Assembly (NCBI GenBank): GCA_030762935.1
Contig: CM060900.1
Coordinates: 399,491,132-399,555,131, forward strand
Reading direction: 5' to 3'
DNA from: Hymenopus coronatus
Taxonomy: Eukaryota > Arthropoda > Insecta > Mantodea > Hymenopodidae
Length of the DNA: 64,000 nucleotides
The notes below the pieces were generated by a model. That model was given only the letters and a program-made list of their open reading frames with translations, had not been told where the DNA came from and ran no database searches. Numbering within the stretch: the stretch's first letter is position 1; each line of letters opens with the position of its first letter. Made by a program: the position numbers and the translations under genes. Of this stretch, positions 32,561 through 44,180 are shown piece after piece.

Positions 32561-32950
32561 ACAGCCCCTTGCTGCGCTGAGTGGCTGGCTGTGTGACTTT
32601 ATTAGGAGTATAACTCACACGATCACAGCACACGATTCAGCAACACTAGCACACGGTATGTGTTATAGGCTACCACTTTAGTTTGACGGCGTAAACGTTA
32701 TTGTTTGTGAAGCACTTACTAACACGAAACACTTGGAGAAACACTTCAGCACACACGATACCGCACGCAGCAGTGCGCCAACGCTATGGTGGGAGAAGGA
32801 ACACTCACTCGCTCGACCACATAGGTTTTCGCACCGGCAAATCAGTATCGGCAATGTAGATATCCGAAGTTAGCGAAGCACGGAAACACTACTGTACACT
32901 TACAAAATCGCGAATGCTCTACCTTCACCTTACTACCCAAAATGAAAATG
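32561..32950 (-). other. Possible 5' leader of the minus-strand ORF
   Basis: Mixed-composition sequence read on the minus strand, rich in GTGTG and GTGCT words (for example 32,690-32,800), with no open frame of note. It could be the 5' UTR or promoter region of the ORF at 32,051-32,560. I see no convincing TATA box. Confidence 0.25.
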
Positions 32951-33500
32951 TTTGAATTTATCTGTATAAAAGTATATAAACGCTAAAAAAATATATTAAA
33001 ATATACAAAAACAAGCGACTGACATAATTTAACGTCTTAAAGGTTCTAAAATATGGGTGTCTTGTTCTGGGGTGGGGAGTGAATACAGTTGGTCTAGCTG
33101 CTGTCCTTCTATCGTGGGTAGTGGATGGTATGGAAGGAGAGCATGTCTGAACATGATGAATCAAGAATAGGCATGCTGAAAACAGGCTTTCAGGAGGTGA
33201 TGTTAAATAGTGACGTATGAGGTTGGGAAGAACATTCAGGGGGAGGGGTTAAAACATGAAAACCGTTCTTAAGGAGGGGAAGGCAGATGCATTAATCTGT
33301 CGGACGGCTTTTATGGGGAACAACAGTGGGAAATGAATGTTGAACTTTCAACTGTACGTGTTTAATCCTCGATCATACGATAATTCATGGGTTTGTGTAG
33401 ATAAAAGTATATAAAAACTATAAAATCTATTAAACATGAAAAAAACGTTACTAATATATAATTCAACTTCTTAAAGGCTCTAAAATGTGAGTTCTAACTC
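32951..33500. repeat. Pair of diverged direct repeats with spaced A-tracts upstream of PolB
   Basis: About 105 bases starting near 32,958 (containing ATAAAAGTATATAAACGCT and CGTCTTAAAGGTTCTAAAAT) recur near 33,400 (ATAAAAGTATATAAAAACT and CTTCTTAAAGGCTCTAAAAT). The period is about 430-440 bases. Both contain A-runs spaced roughly 10-11 bases apart, like the array at 37.9-39.4 kb on the other side of PolB. The sequence between them shows no gene. Confidence 0.6.
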
Positions 33501-33576
33501 GAGAAGTAAACGCAGAAAAAACAGGAAAATGGCATTGCTTAAGTCACGTGACCTCCAAGCAGGTCCGTGCCGTTGG

Positions 33577-33584
33577 TATATATA
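33577..33584 (+). promoter_or_regulatory. Candidate TATA box for the PolB gene, displaced by an insertion
   Basis: TATATATA followed by GG. The sequence directly after it, up to 33,593, is the left target-site duplication of a 188-base retrotransposon fragment. Without that insertion the TATA box would lie about 160 bases before the PolB ATG at 33,932. Promoter function is inferred from position only. Confidence 0.35.
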
Positions 33585-33593
33585 GGAGATCTT

Positions 33594-33781
33594 ATTGGAA
33601 AGTGTTTAGATGTTTCTGGTTTGTGGCCATGCTAGCCAGATTGCCCACACTAACAAGCACCCCTTGCTCTTGCATGTTTCGCATGTTCTAGCCTAACAGC
33701 ATATGCATGGGGAGACGATGTAGCCTCCGAGGATGATCGTCACCGGGGTCGGTGGGTGTGGGGCCGCCCCTATAAAAAAAA
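33594..33781 (+). mobile_element. Dead-on-arrival 3' fragment of an H-type element
   Basis: The end (GGGGAGACGATGTAGCC..GGTGTGGGGCCGCCCCTATAAAAAAAA) matches the last roughly 90 bases of element H. It is flanked by a 12-base target-site duplication with one difference: ATAGGAGATCTT (33,582-33,593) and ATAGGATATCTT (33,782-33,793). It carries no coding sequence. Confidence 0.85.
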
Positions 33782-33931
33782 ATAGGATATCTTCATTATG
33801 ACAGTTTGCTTTGAGTCGAGTTTATTAGCTCCTCTTAGTGAAACTAGCAACCAATAGCGAGAAGAACGTGTTACGGCGATAACAATTCTGTCCTGTTTAT
33901 CGTACTTAGAAGTATTAATCAGATTGGAGAC

Positions 33932-36900
33932 ATGCAGAAAGCTACATTCAGGGGGGTATCTGCGAGCTCTACTTCTGGCTACAGTTGTATTAAGTGCGGA
34001 AAAAGCTTTCAAAGGAGCTGTAACAAGAGACGCCATGAAATGAGCTGCGGACAACTCTTCAAATGTAAACATTGTGCTGCAACCTTCAGCAGCGGATACA
34101 ATGGAATTCGTCATGAAGAGGATTGCGGAGCAGGCATGCCTCTGAAGAAAACAAAAACCGAGCCTACCCGACATCAACTATTGACTACAATGGAAAATGA
34201 GTGTGACATGAAAGAGTATGAGACATCGTTTGAAGGGCGTCTGAAATCTTACTTTATCCGATGCAATTCGAGCAAGGACATGAAGACTTACCTGCAGGAA
34301 GCTAAACATAGGATTATACAATCTGTTCAAAAAGAGCTTGCCATATATAAAGATTTGAAGATTAACCTGATAGTGGAGTGCAGATTTGTAAATAGTGCTG
34401 GAGAAACTGCAGACAAGAACTTCAAAACCAGGAATCATGCGGTGTTTCTAGAAACTGATTTAGACACCATACTGGAAACGAAATTCAGGAAACTAGATGC
34501 TGAAATGGATGAATCACAACTTAAAGGAAGCAATTGGGCTCTGCTTGCTGTGGAGGGGGTACGCCTTCGAATTAACAAATACAATCCCCTTCACGGAAGC
34601 AGTTATATTCCTCTACCTACATCTAAAGAGGCGAAAAAAGCGTGTGTAAACCCTCAGAACCGTCGTGATGAGCGGTGCTTTTTATACGCCATCCTTGCTG
34701 AACTCGTTAACAACAAGCCTCAACGTGTCAGCAAATGCAAGAAACTCGAGGAAAAATACGACTTCTCATGCATCACATTTCCCACACCATTGTCTGAAAT
34801 CCCTGCATTTGAAAAGAAAAATAAAATATCTATCAACGTGTTTGGACTGGATGAAAAGAAAGAAGTTTTTCCAATAAAGGTTGTGGAGGAAGAACTTGCT
34901 GATCATCGCGACCATCTTCTTCTGAGTGATGGAAATGGCACGCATCACTCTGTATATATCAAGAACTTTGGGAAACTTATTCGAGAACAAAAGACAAAAT
35001 ATGAAGGACAAGTGTACACCTGTAAACGCTGCTTCACCCATTTTGATGGGCGATATGGACGAAGTGGAGTGCAAAAATTGAAGGAACATGCTACTATCTG
35101 TAGGAATCATGCTGTCGCTAGCATAGTTATGCCTACAAAGGAGACCTCTATCGTTCAGTTTAAAAATGTGGAAAGGGTGCTAAAACTCCCGTATGTCATC
35201 TATGCGGATTTTGAGAGTATTCTTAGTCCGTATTACTCATGCGAGTCTAATCCGGAGGCTTCCTACACAACACCCTATCAGAAGCATTCTCCAATGAGTT
35301 TCGCTGTTTGCGTCAAACCAGCGTCATCTGTTGAGCTGCTGCAGACTGATCTTCCTATTGTCCCTTATGTATACAGAGGATATGGTGCTGCTGAGAAATT
35401 TATGGATTATCTAATATCTCTTGCAAATAAGATTAGCAGTATATACAAATCTGCTAAACCTCTTAAACTATCGGACCAACAACAGGAGGATTTCGAGTCT
35501 TCTACCGAATGCTACTAGCGTAATAAAAAATTCACTGAAGAAAACCGGAAAGTTAGGGATCATGACCATTTGATAGGGGGTATATCGCGGAAGTCTTCAT
35601 AATGAATGCAATCTATCCTGCAAAACTCCTAAGTATGTTCCTGTCTTAATGCAAAACTTAAGCGGATATGATTCTCATTTCATCGTTAAACAGTTAGGCT
35701 GTACAAGTGATTCCGTGCTCATAAGAAAAGTATATTTCATTCTCGAAGCATGTTGGAGATATTAAGCTTCGGTTTGTGGATACACACCGTTTCCTCAGGT
35801 CCAGTTTGGATAAACTAACAAAAACCCTAACATCGTTTCCTGAGACATGCAAATACTTTGGAGAAGAGAAGATTGGTTTGGTGACTCGTACATTACATCA
35901 TGGCATGTTTTAAAATAAACATGCTTGCCTCCAAAGGAAGTGTTCTACAATAGACTAAATGAAGAGGAAATCAATGATCAAGACTACGAACATGCTAAAA
36001 ATGTATGGGATCAGTTTAATACCCGAAATTTGGGGGAATACAGTGATCTCTACTTAACCTCGGATGTTCTGCTACTCGCAGATGTTTTTGAAGCCTTCAG
36101 AGAGTAAACATTGAATACTCATAAAGTTGATCCTGCACATTACTTTACATCTCCAGGACTAACCTGGGACGCTATGCTTCTGTATACCGGAATTGAACTA
36201 GAATTATTAATGGATTATGAGCAGCTTCTCATGGTAGAATCAGGAATAAGAGGAGGACTATGCCAGGTGTCTCATCGGTACGCCCAGGCTAACAACACTT
36301 ACATGGAGGAGTTTGATCCTAATAAACCATCTCAATCTATTACATACGAAGACGCAAATAACCAATATGGATGGGCTATGCAGCATCCAATGCCTTATGG
36401 AGGATTTCAGTGGATTTCTCCCGACAGTATTAATATAGAAACACTAAAAGAAGATGATCCTCTTGGATACATATTCGAAGTTGATGTGGATTACCCTACT
36501 GAGCTCCACGATCTACATAATGATTTGCCGTTCCTACCTGAGTGTCTGAAACCAAAGAATTCAAGTGTAAAGAAACTAATTGCTCACCTTGGAAGCAGGA
36601 AGAAGTATGTTGTACATTACATGGCGTTAAAACAGGCGCTCTCACATGGACTACGACTGACAAATATCCATCGAGTGCTACAATTTCAACAATCGTGCTG
36701 GTTAAAACCTTACATAGCGTTTAATAACAAGCTGAGGCAACAGGCTAGAAATGACTTTGAAAAGGATCTGTACAAACTCTTCAACAATGCTATGTTTGGA
36801 AAAACCATGGAGAATTTTCGAAATCGCATGGACATACGCCTTGTGACCAACGTATAAACATTCGAAAAGCTGATTCTAAGCCTACATTCATCGTTAGAAG

Positions 36901-37553
36901 TATATATGGACCTAACATAGCAGCTGTTCATATGGCCTCACGACAGATTATATTCAACAAGCAAATATGCATCGGAATGAGCGTACTGGATACATCAAAA
37001 CCCTCATGTATTCATACCAATATGATGTGCTATTGCCATATTATGGGACTGAAACCCTGAAGCTTATGTACATGGAACTGACTCCTTCATTCATCGAGTT
37101 ACAACAACTGATATATACAATGACAAAAGGCAATTTCTTGAACATTTGCTTACATCTGATTACCCTGCAAGCCACATGTGCTACTCCAAACAGAACAAAA
37201 AAATGTTGGGAACGTTTAAAGATGAAGCTAACGGGAAAATCATCCAACGTTTTGTGGGACTCAGACCTAAGATGTATGCTCTCCATATTGATGGAGGAAT
37301 GATAAAAAAGATTAAAGGTATAAAACAAAGTGCTATTAAGCGGTACATCACATTCGAAAGCTATGTAGATTGTCTTAAAAACAGTGAAATAATAAGAACT
37401 CCAATGAATTTGATAATGACACAACAGCATAACGTTTCGTCTGTAAAAGTCAACAAAATCGCTCTATCGCCCCATGATGATAAAAGAGTGATTGCTGATG
37501 ATGGAATATCAACCTATGCTTATGGTCATTACAAAATTGTGAACGTATCATGA
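33932..37553 (+). pseudogene. Protein-primed family-B DNA polymerase of a Maverick/Polinton or adintovirus-like element, decayed
   Basis: This would replicate a linear virus-like transposon from a protein primer. The first open part (33,932-35,518, 528 codons) has two N-terminal C-x2-C-x12-H-x3-C fingers (residues 19-39 and 45-65), a conserved region around residues 205-260, another Cys pair near 363, and the exonuclease motif YADFES at about residue 424. Past the stop at 35,518 the exonuclease domain continues (NLSGYDSHF near 35,659; LTSDVLLLADVFEAF near 36,056). After an in-frame stop at 36,105 come the polymerase palm motif with DANNQYGWAM (36,351) and motif B with NNAMFGKTMENF (36,783). 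Motif C is broken: a one-base loss near 37,081 puts its acidic residues out of frame. Other breaks lie near 35,570-35,760, 35,910 and 36,855-36,970. No integrase, packaging ATPase, protease or capsid gene lies nearby, so this is an isolated or rearranged remnant. Confidence 0.85.
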
Positions 37554-37879
37554 GAGAATACTACATGCATTGCTCACCATCGGTAACGAGAAAGAAAATC
37601 GAAGCTTAGACTCCGAACACTCCCATGCATATAGCGAAGGCATACGAAGAGAGAAGAATAAGAATGAGAGGTGGCGGGAACTCTGCTATTAGAGCACATA
37701 TCTAATGCTGGTCTCAAGCCCAGATAAAAGAGGAGAGACGCCTAACCTCACATGCTAGATATGCTTATATAAAAACTAAAAATACTAACAATGAGTCAGA
37801 AAATATGCTCAACGCTTCAACAGAAACAACAATAAATGTCGATATCATTATCCTAGAGAAAAAATTTCTTCAATAAAGG
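37554..37879. other. A-rich sequence after PolB, no gene seen
   Basis: Purine-rich on the plus strand with scattered stops in all frames. It leads gradually into the spaced A-tract array. No poly(A) signal in a clear position and no inverted terminal repeat was found. Confidence 0.4.
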
Positions 37880-39440
37880 CAAAAACAACAAAAGACGAAT
37901 AAAACATGAGGAATCATAATATTCACTAAACTGTTAATACTTCAGCAACAAAAGCTTAGGTCATTCCTCTATCGACATCATAGGAGGAGAGACATCATGC
38001 AAATAAAAAATTGAAAAAACGAAAAGTTAGGTTATGTAAGATTTACAACCTATGAAAGACTGTAAACCATATAAACATATCCCCTCGCTTCACAAGTTAT
38101 CGTCTGAACATGTAGCAGTATGAAAAAAAAGGATATATGATATGAGTCTTAAAGGACTGCAAAAAAAAACTGTAACGGAATACAGAAATGCTGCTTTAGG
38201 GTGCACACTATGGAAAAATATGACAAAACTATAAAATACTAGATAGTCTATAAAAGGCGTTGAAATCATCCTGGAACATATGAAAGTTCTATAAAACATA
38301 GTAAAGTAGTGTGAAAAATGTCTGAAACCCTGAAACGGAGACATCACTTAGTGAAAAATAACAACAAAGGCATAATACTAAACATGGCATAAACCGTCCC
38401 AAAATGTAGGAAATCACCATCAAACGTATGAAAAGGGGTCTAAAAGGTCGTAAGAAAAGGACAGTGCCTTAAATACGTTTAAAGTGCTCCTAAACGTACA
38501 AAAAATATCTGTAGTACACGTTCGCCATTGTCACAAAGTAATTAAAGACCTTCCAAAAATACATTCAAAGTGAGTTGAAATACCTATAGCCTGAGGGTTT
38601 AACACTGCCCTATAGTTCTGAATACCTTAAAACCGTAAATGATCTGTAGGGTGACAGAAAGCACTACAAAACATTACAAAATTCCGCTAAACAGATTCAA
38701 AATGCGTAAAAAGCTTTAAAACATTAGAAAACACCGTAAAATACTGTTAAATATTAGTAATACGCCTGAAAGGGGCCAAAATATCTATTTCATAGTCCTG
38801 TATACCAACAAAACGAGTCGAGATGTATGGAAAAGAGCTAAAATGTCTCATCAATACCCTGTCCTACAGTCCTAAACACCCTCCCTCAAATGGTATGGTA
38901 TGACATTAAAAGCATACTGAGCAACAGTGACAACGCTACAAATCACCATTAAAAATCCTGACAAATGAATGTGAAAGCCCTACAAGCCCTAAAAAGATAG
39001 TCTAAAAAACGTACACAAATGCTTATAAAAACGTCGAAAAAAATAGCAAAAACTGTAAAATAACGTAAACTATGAGCAAAATGTCTGGAAAAAGCCTAAA
39101 AGATTAGCTATAGAGCCCTTAATACCCACAAAATGTCGTAACATCAGTTCAAAAAGAGCTAAAATGTCTGATAAGAACCTGAAACTAGCTGTCCTAAACA
39201 CCATCCAAATGGTATGAAAGGCTGTCCTAGCACCCGAAAAACCTAGAAAGGACTTATAATTGTCTTGTACACCCCCAGAAAGCAGAACAAACACTGCAAA
39301 ATAATAAAAGAAACACTCAAACAATTCACTCACAATACTAAATATCGTTTAACATGTCTAAATTCTAGGGAAAACCATAAAAATAATTAAAACAAAGAAA
39401 ACGACCTTGAAATGGGTTTTAAAGCACTGATAAAATGCTC
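37880..39440 (+). repeat. Long array of A-tracts spaced about 10-11 bp (predicted curved DNA)
   Basis: Runs of three to nine A on the plus strand recur every 8-12 bases, mostly 10 or 11, for about 1.5 kb. For example, in 38,706-38,770 the successive A-runs start about 10 bases apart, separated by 5-7 mixed bases. The intervening bases are not conserved, apart from frequent CTAAAA, GTAAAA and TGAAA words. Longer repeats exist as well: 38,848-38,905 resembles 39,154-39,212 (shared GAGCTAAAATGTCT and CAAATGGTATG). All six frames are poor. A-tracts phased with the helix bend DNA (established). That this stretch is curved is inference. Confidence 0.65.
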
Positions 39441-42400
39441 TTAATACACTGAACCTAGGTTTTTGTCCCCCCCCCTCCTCCTTGAATTCCCTATCTCTCA
39501 CATGTATGCTCATGCTAGAGTACACACGCCCCGTGTGTTCCCTATCTTTCCCATGTATTCTCACTTGCCCCTGGCCCAGAACCGCTCTATATTAACTACT
39601 CTCATTGTTATTTGAGCTACAGACACTGGGAGATTTAAGTAAGAAGAATACAAATGATAATAAAACCATTAAGATAACCCATATTATAATTTTAAAAACA
39701 TGGTAAACAGCTGATTGCATTTAAACTGATAAAGAAACGCTTAGGTATTGCGGTATATCTGAAATAGTTGGTACAGGTCCAGTTTCTCAAAACAATTTTT
39801 AGAATTGCCCAAAATGTGATAATTGTTTTTTTTAAAGTGATTGTCATTTAATGGTTGGCGCTATATCCGCCGAGAAACTAGGAAAGCCGATTTACAAGTG
39901 AATTATAATAAAAAATGTTCGGCATATTATCATATAATTTTTTGAATAATAATCATTAGGTAAGTTATTTCCTTGTAGATACAAGAGAAATAAGGGTATA
40001 TATTAGGTTAATGCAATAGCCAAATCTATTAAAAGCTGGTCGCCAAGTAATGACTTTGACATTCCGTTCACTTGGTATGGTCAGGAGTAAAATAAAAAAA
40101 AAAAATTGGGAAAAGCATCATTTGAAAATTTGTACCAGTAACAAGAAATAACTCCGAAATGGTTAGTTCTACAAAGAAATGTACTAATGTAGAATATTTT
40201 AATGAGATCTACACTTTTGTGTAGTATGAGTTTTTATCTATATCTTATGGTTTATGCTAAAGTTCTCCAGAATGAAGAAGGCTTCAGAGGCTATTGCCAC
40301 AAAACTCAATATATACATTTTATCTGCCTCTAAATTTGCTTAATATATATTGGCATTTAATCCAAATTGTTAAGAGCCATTTTTGAGAAAACAAGTTTCA
40401 AAAATATTTCATATAAACGGTAGATTGCGATGGATGGGGAATTTTCCTAAAAAGCTTGGCGTCGCATGTTTGAAAGATGCTACACTCAAAAACGAGGTTT
40501 GGTACTTAACCTACTTTTATTTATAGTTATGCTGTTCAACAGACGCACACGCAAATCTCATTCTAAAAACACTTTTTCTGGGATTCACGTGTCCTCAAAG
40601 CATTCATTTTCGATAACATATCACCTTTAAATTTCTGGATGGAATGCAATATCTTCCCTACCTATTATGTACATTGTACGCCATAGAGAAACTAAAAGTA
40701 CAAGCTACACATAAAATATGAAGGTTGAGTAATTAATGAAATTTTAAACAAAAATATTAAGCGGTAAAATACAGGAATATACTCTACTAGATCACAAATA
40801 AGTGTACTACTGAAACTTTCGTTTCTTTAATTTTTTCTTGGTAAACTGCAATATTGTCTAAAATTAGATATAGAGTCCAAAAATAAGTTTGTATTGATTA
40901 TGTAAAAAGGAGAGTAAGTTTTATTTATGAGTTTTTTAATGCTACAGTTCTCAGCGTCCCATTTAGGCGTGAAAGATCACTTAATTTTCCTCAGAGGCCT
41001 CTTTATCAGTTTTGAGGTTTTATGTGCCTTAAATTTACAACACGGGATCGATGTCTTTATTTCCCCTCTGAAGGAAGCTGTGTCCGAATAAAATATATCA
41101 CCCCCTCCCCCCGCAGATTTGTACGAGCGATCTTGGGAACTATAGGCTAATATGTTACCCGTAAACAACGGAGGACTGTTGTTATTGCAGTTTTTTTTTT
41201 AAATGTTGACGTGAAGAGGAGGGAGAATTATTCCAAATTCCAGGAAATTTCAGCTATAAAAATATTCTTGACCCCCCACCCTCAGAGCCAAATTCTCGAT
41301 ACGCCACTGACTGCTGGAGATTATTTGAAGGAAACAAAAGGGTAAAATCTACTCTGAAGCAGCCATTTAAAATGAAAGATGATGGGTGATGAGCCTAACG
41401 ACTGGAATGGGGATGAAGAAGGCGGAGATGAAAAGTAGCGATGCAGGCATAATAGGAAAATTCCGTCAAAATATTTAAACCAGTATTCGTCTTGCGAACG
41501 AGAGAGAAAAAAAAACAATTAACTCGTGACCTTCCGGAATGAGCGCCAAATGAGCTCGATACGGTGTAATTTCAAATAATAAAAAAACACGAAATACAAT
41601 AAAATTTTAGGAATGTCCTGATAAACCAGGATTGCAGAGATAGCTCATAAAGGATTCCTTTAATGTAAGTGCAGCTTAACGTCCTTATTGAATTGGCTTT
41701 ACATAATAAATATTGAATTATTATCATCTTTCAGGAATAATTATTATATAGCTGATACGATTTCGTCCCACAGATGTTACAAATTAGGCCTTTTTAGTCT
41801 CGTTAATGCTTATAATGTTTGATATAAGATTTATAATATTTTAACAAATGCTCCAGAACACCAGTGCTATAAAATTATTTATAAATACCCTGCATGTATC
41901 ATATTGCTGTACCTAAGAAAATTAAAGCTAGGCTCCACAGACGGTATAACAACCTGTAACATATTTAGTATCCGTGCATTTGTATTAATGCTCTCTGCCG
42001 GCTTCAGCAGTGCCATCTAGGAGCAAACGCACAAGCAGCACAATTCTGTGTAAACCTGGATGTACAAAAGCTACATTACAGTATCATTTTGTAGGAAATT
42101 CCTTGCAAGCGAGGTATGTCTGAATAATTAGAAACATTCATAAATACATGCCTATCTATTGATCAAATGTCGAAACACATTTTAAAATCGAATAAATTAG
42201 CTATCGCCGATTGCATACGAGCTAAAATTTCGTCCATAGTGATGGTTAGGGTTATCAGTTTTTTAACAAGCAATAAGAAGAGTAGTAATATACTATGTGA
42301 TATTTAATAAGTTATAAAATAACTTATATATTTCGGAATTATACGGCTTAGATTATTGCTCTCTAAAAGCAATTGATTTGATTTAGTTGGTCGATAGTTA

Positions 42401-42639
42401 TTGTATTGTATTTTATTTTCATCCTTTTAGAACAATGTCATTGTTTTTTTGGACATGTTAATTTTATAAATATTTCTATTAATTTGTACATGTGTACAGT
42501 AGTATTAGCTAGATGATAACACAATAAACTATTTTCAATTACACATCATTAAGTTATTAAGAGCTAGTAATTCACATTATATTTTGCATACGCGCTATAA
42601 CTCAGACTGATTTACTCGTGGTTTACTCATTTGTTCACC
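39441..42639. other. AT-rich intergenic sequence, no gene recognised
   Basis: Mixed-composition sequence with short ORFs only. A 51-base-spaced direct repeat occurs near 39,484 and 39,535 (TTCCCTATCT..CATGTAT.CTCA). At 41,291-41,310 the bases AATTCTCGATACGCCACTGA read, on the minus strand, like the terminal phrase of a DNA transposon next to a C-rich stretch, but I found no partner end. Nothing else stands out. Confidence 0.5.
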
Positions 42640-43640
42640 TGTTTTGTCTAAAGCTGAACTGTGCATCCAAAAGAGTATTATATTTGGACAAAAAAAGAGA
42701 CCATATGCCTGTATGTTAACCTTTCAAAAAGCTTAGAGAATTCTGATAGTAAGGATATGACTCTGTTATTCTCCATTTCTAACTTAACCCCAAAGGCCTT
42801 ACTTACTTTAGTAAATTTTAGTTTCTGAGGAAATTACCCTGATTCCATTGATGAATTGTATATATTTACTAATGGACATTTTATGTATTTAATACATTAC
42901 TTAATTATCGAAACTGGGATGCCATCCATTCACGAAGACTGTTTACTTTTTCATATCTCCCACTACTTTTTTATATTATCTCTATTTCTATAATGAGTTC
43001 TAAAAACATACCATATTTACTCGTGTATTATCAGTTACATTCGCATAGCTTATGTGATATATATTAGTATGAATTAATTTGCTTGCTATTTCCGAAATAT
43101 GCAAATTGGACGAGTCTACAATTGATTGGGGTTGTGTTATGTTCTCTTTTGTGCCCTTTATTCCCTGTATTACCTCTTTCTTAGTAATTTCCCAATTTCT
43201 TTATCTATTATTTGCCTAGTGGCTCTAACTTTTTTATTTGCCCTTACTATACATTTTTCATTTACCTTTTTCTGTTCCAGTCTTATAACCTGCCTATATA
43301 TCTTTTTATATTGATTCACATGTTCTTGTTTGACTAAATCTTGTTTTTGAAGAGGATTTAATTGTCTTAGCTTCCTGTTAGCTTCCTCGAGTTACCCAAC
43401 ATTTTTTATTACATTGTCTGAGGCTCTTACTTCTTAATGTGAAGGTTATATTAAACCAATATAAAAAGATATTTTGAAATGAATTAGACCTGCTATCTAC
43501 ATCATTTCCCTGGTATACACTTTCCCATTTTTCAATTTTCAGAAAAGTCCTAAGGTTAATCATATCCTCCTGTCTAAATTCTTTCCTCAAAACTCTAAGG
43601 TTTCTAATTTGATTCAGTTTTTGAATCTTAAGTAGTTAAA
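42640..43640 (-). pseudogene. Antisense relic of a Jockey-like LINE reverse transcriptase
   Basis: On the minus strand, 43,600-43,378 reads as the linker between endonuclease and RT (LRKEFRQEDMINLRTFLKIE, then SFQNIFLYWFNITFTL and CWVTRGS). Further along, around 42,760-42,850, FPQKLKFTKV and ISLLSEFSKLFERL resemble the first RT motifs of Jockey-clade elements. Many stops and a missing middle part make it an old fossil. It belongs to a different lineage from elements G and H. Confidence 0.6.
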
Positions 43641-43816
43641 ATAGCATTGAGCATGGTTGCTTATTTTCTTTGATAGTTTTTAAAACAGCCACTTAAATAG
43701 CTGCATCAATTGCTTGCTATCACTGAAATACAGTTAAAAGAATTAAAAACTCTAGATTTCTCTTACATTAATAAATTGCATAGGGTCAGGAAGGTATACA
43801 TATGTATGAAAATAGA

Positions 43817-44180
43817 GGGGGTGCCATGGCTGAATGGTGGCTTGCTTCCCACCTAAGATGGCCCCGGTTCTAATTCCAAGCTTCTGCATGTTGGATTTGT
43901 GGCAGGTTTTCTACAGGTTCTCCAAATTTCTCTGTCACTATTTCCACCAGTTGTTCCATCATCACCTTTCCTATCATCCATTTTCCTTGCATTACATATC
44001 GTCTACTTTCTCATGCTCGTGCCTGGCTATGCTCTGACCACTTGTTCCAGTTTCTCCATTCTGTGGTTTCATGCTGTTGGCTCACTGATAGGCTTCTGAC
44101 CTCTAGGCATCTGCTTGTAAATCCTGGGGGGTGTTAGTCTTAAATAAGGGAAGGGTAAGCTGAATACAAAAAAAAAAAAT
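43817..44180 (+). mobile_element. Old SINE-A-like copy
   Basis: Begins GGGGTGCCATGGCTGAATGGTGG, a degenerate tRNA-like A box. It keeps a diverged core (GGATTTGTGG, AGGTTTTCTACAGGTTCTCC, GTTGTTCCATCATC) and ends in an A-run at 44,167-44,179. It is longer than the young copy and strongly mutated. A possible duplication AAAATAG flanks it (43,809 and after the A-run), which is weak because it is A-rich. Confidence 0.65.

Noticed and set aside
33000..39440. A complete Maverick/Polinton transposon around PolB
   Set aside because: No integrase, ATPase, protease or capsid frame and no terminal inverted repeats were found, so only a polymerase remnant can be supported.
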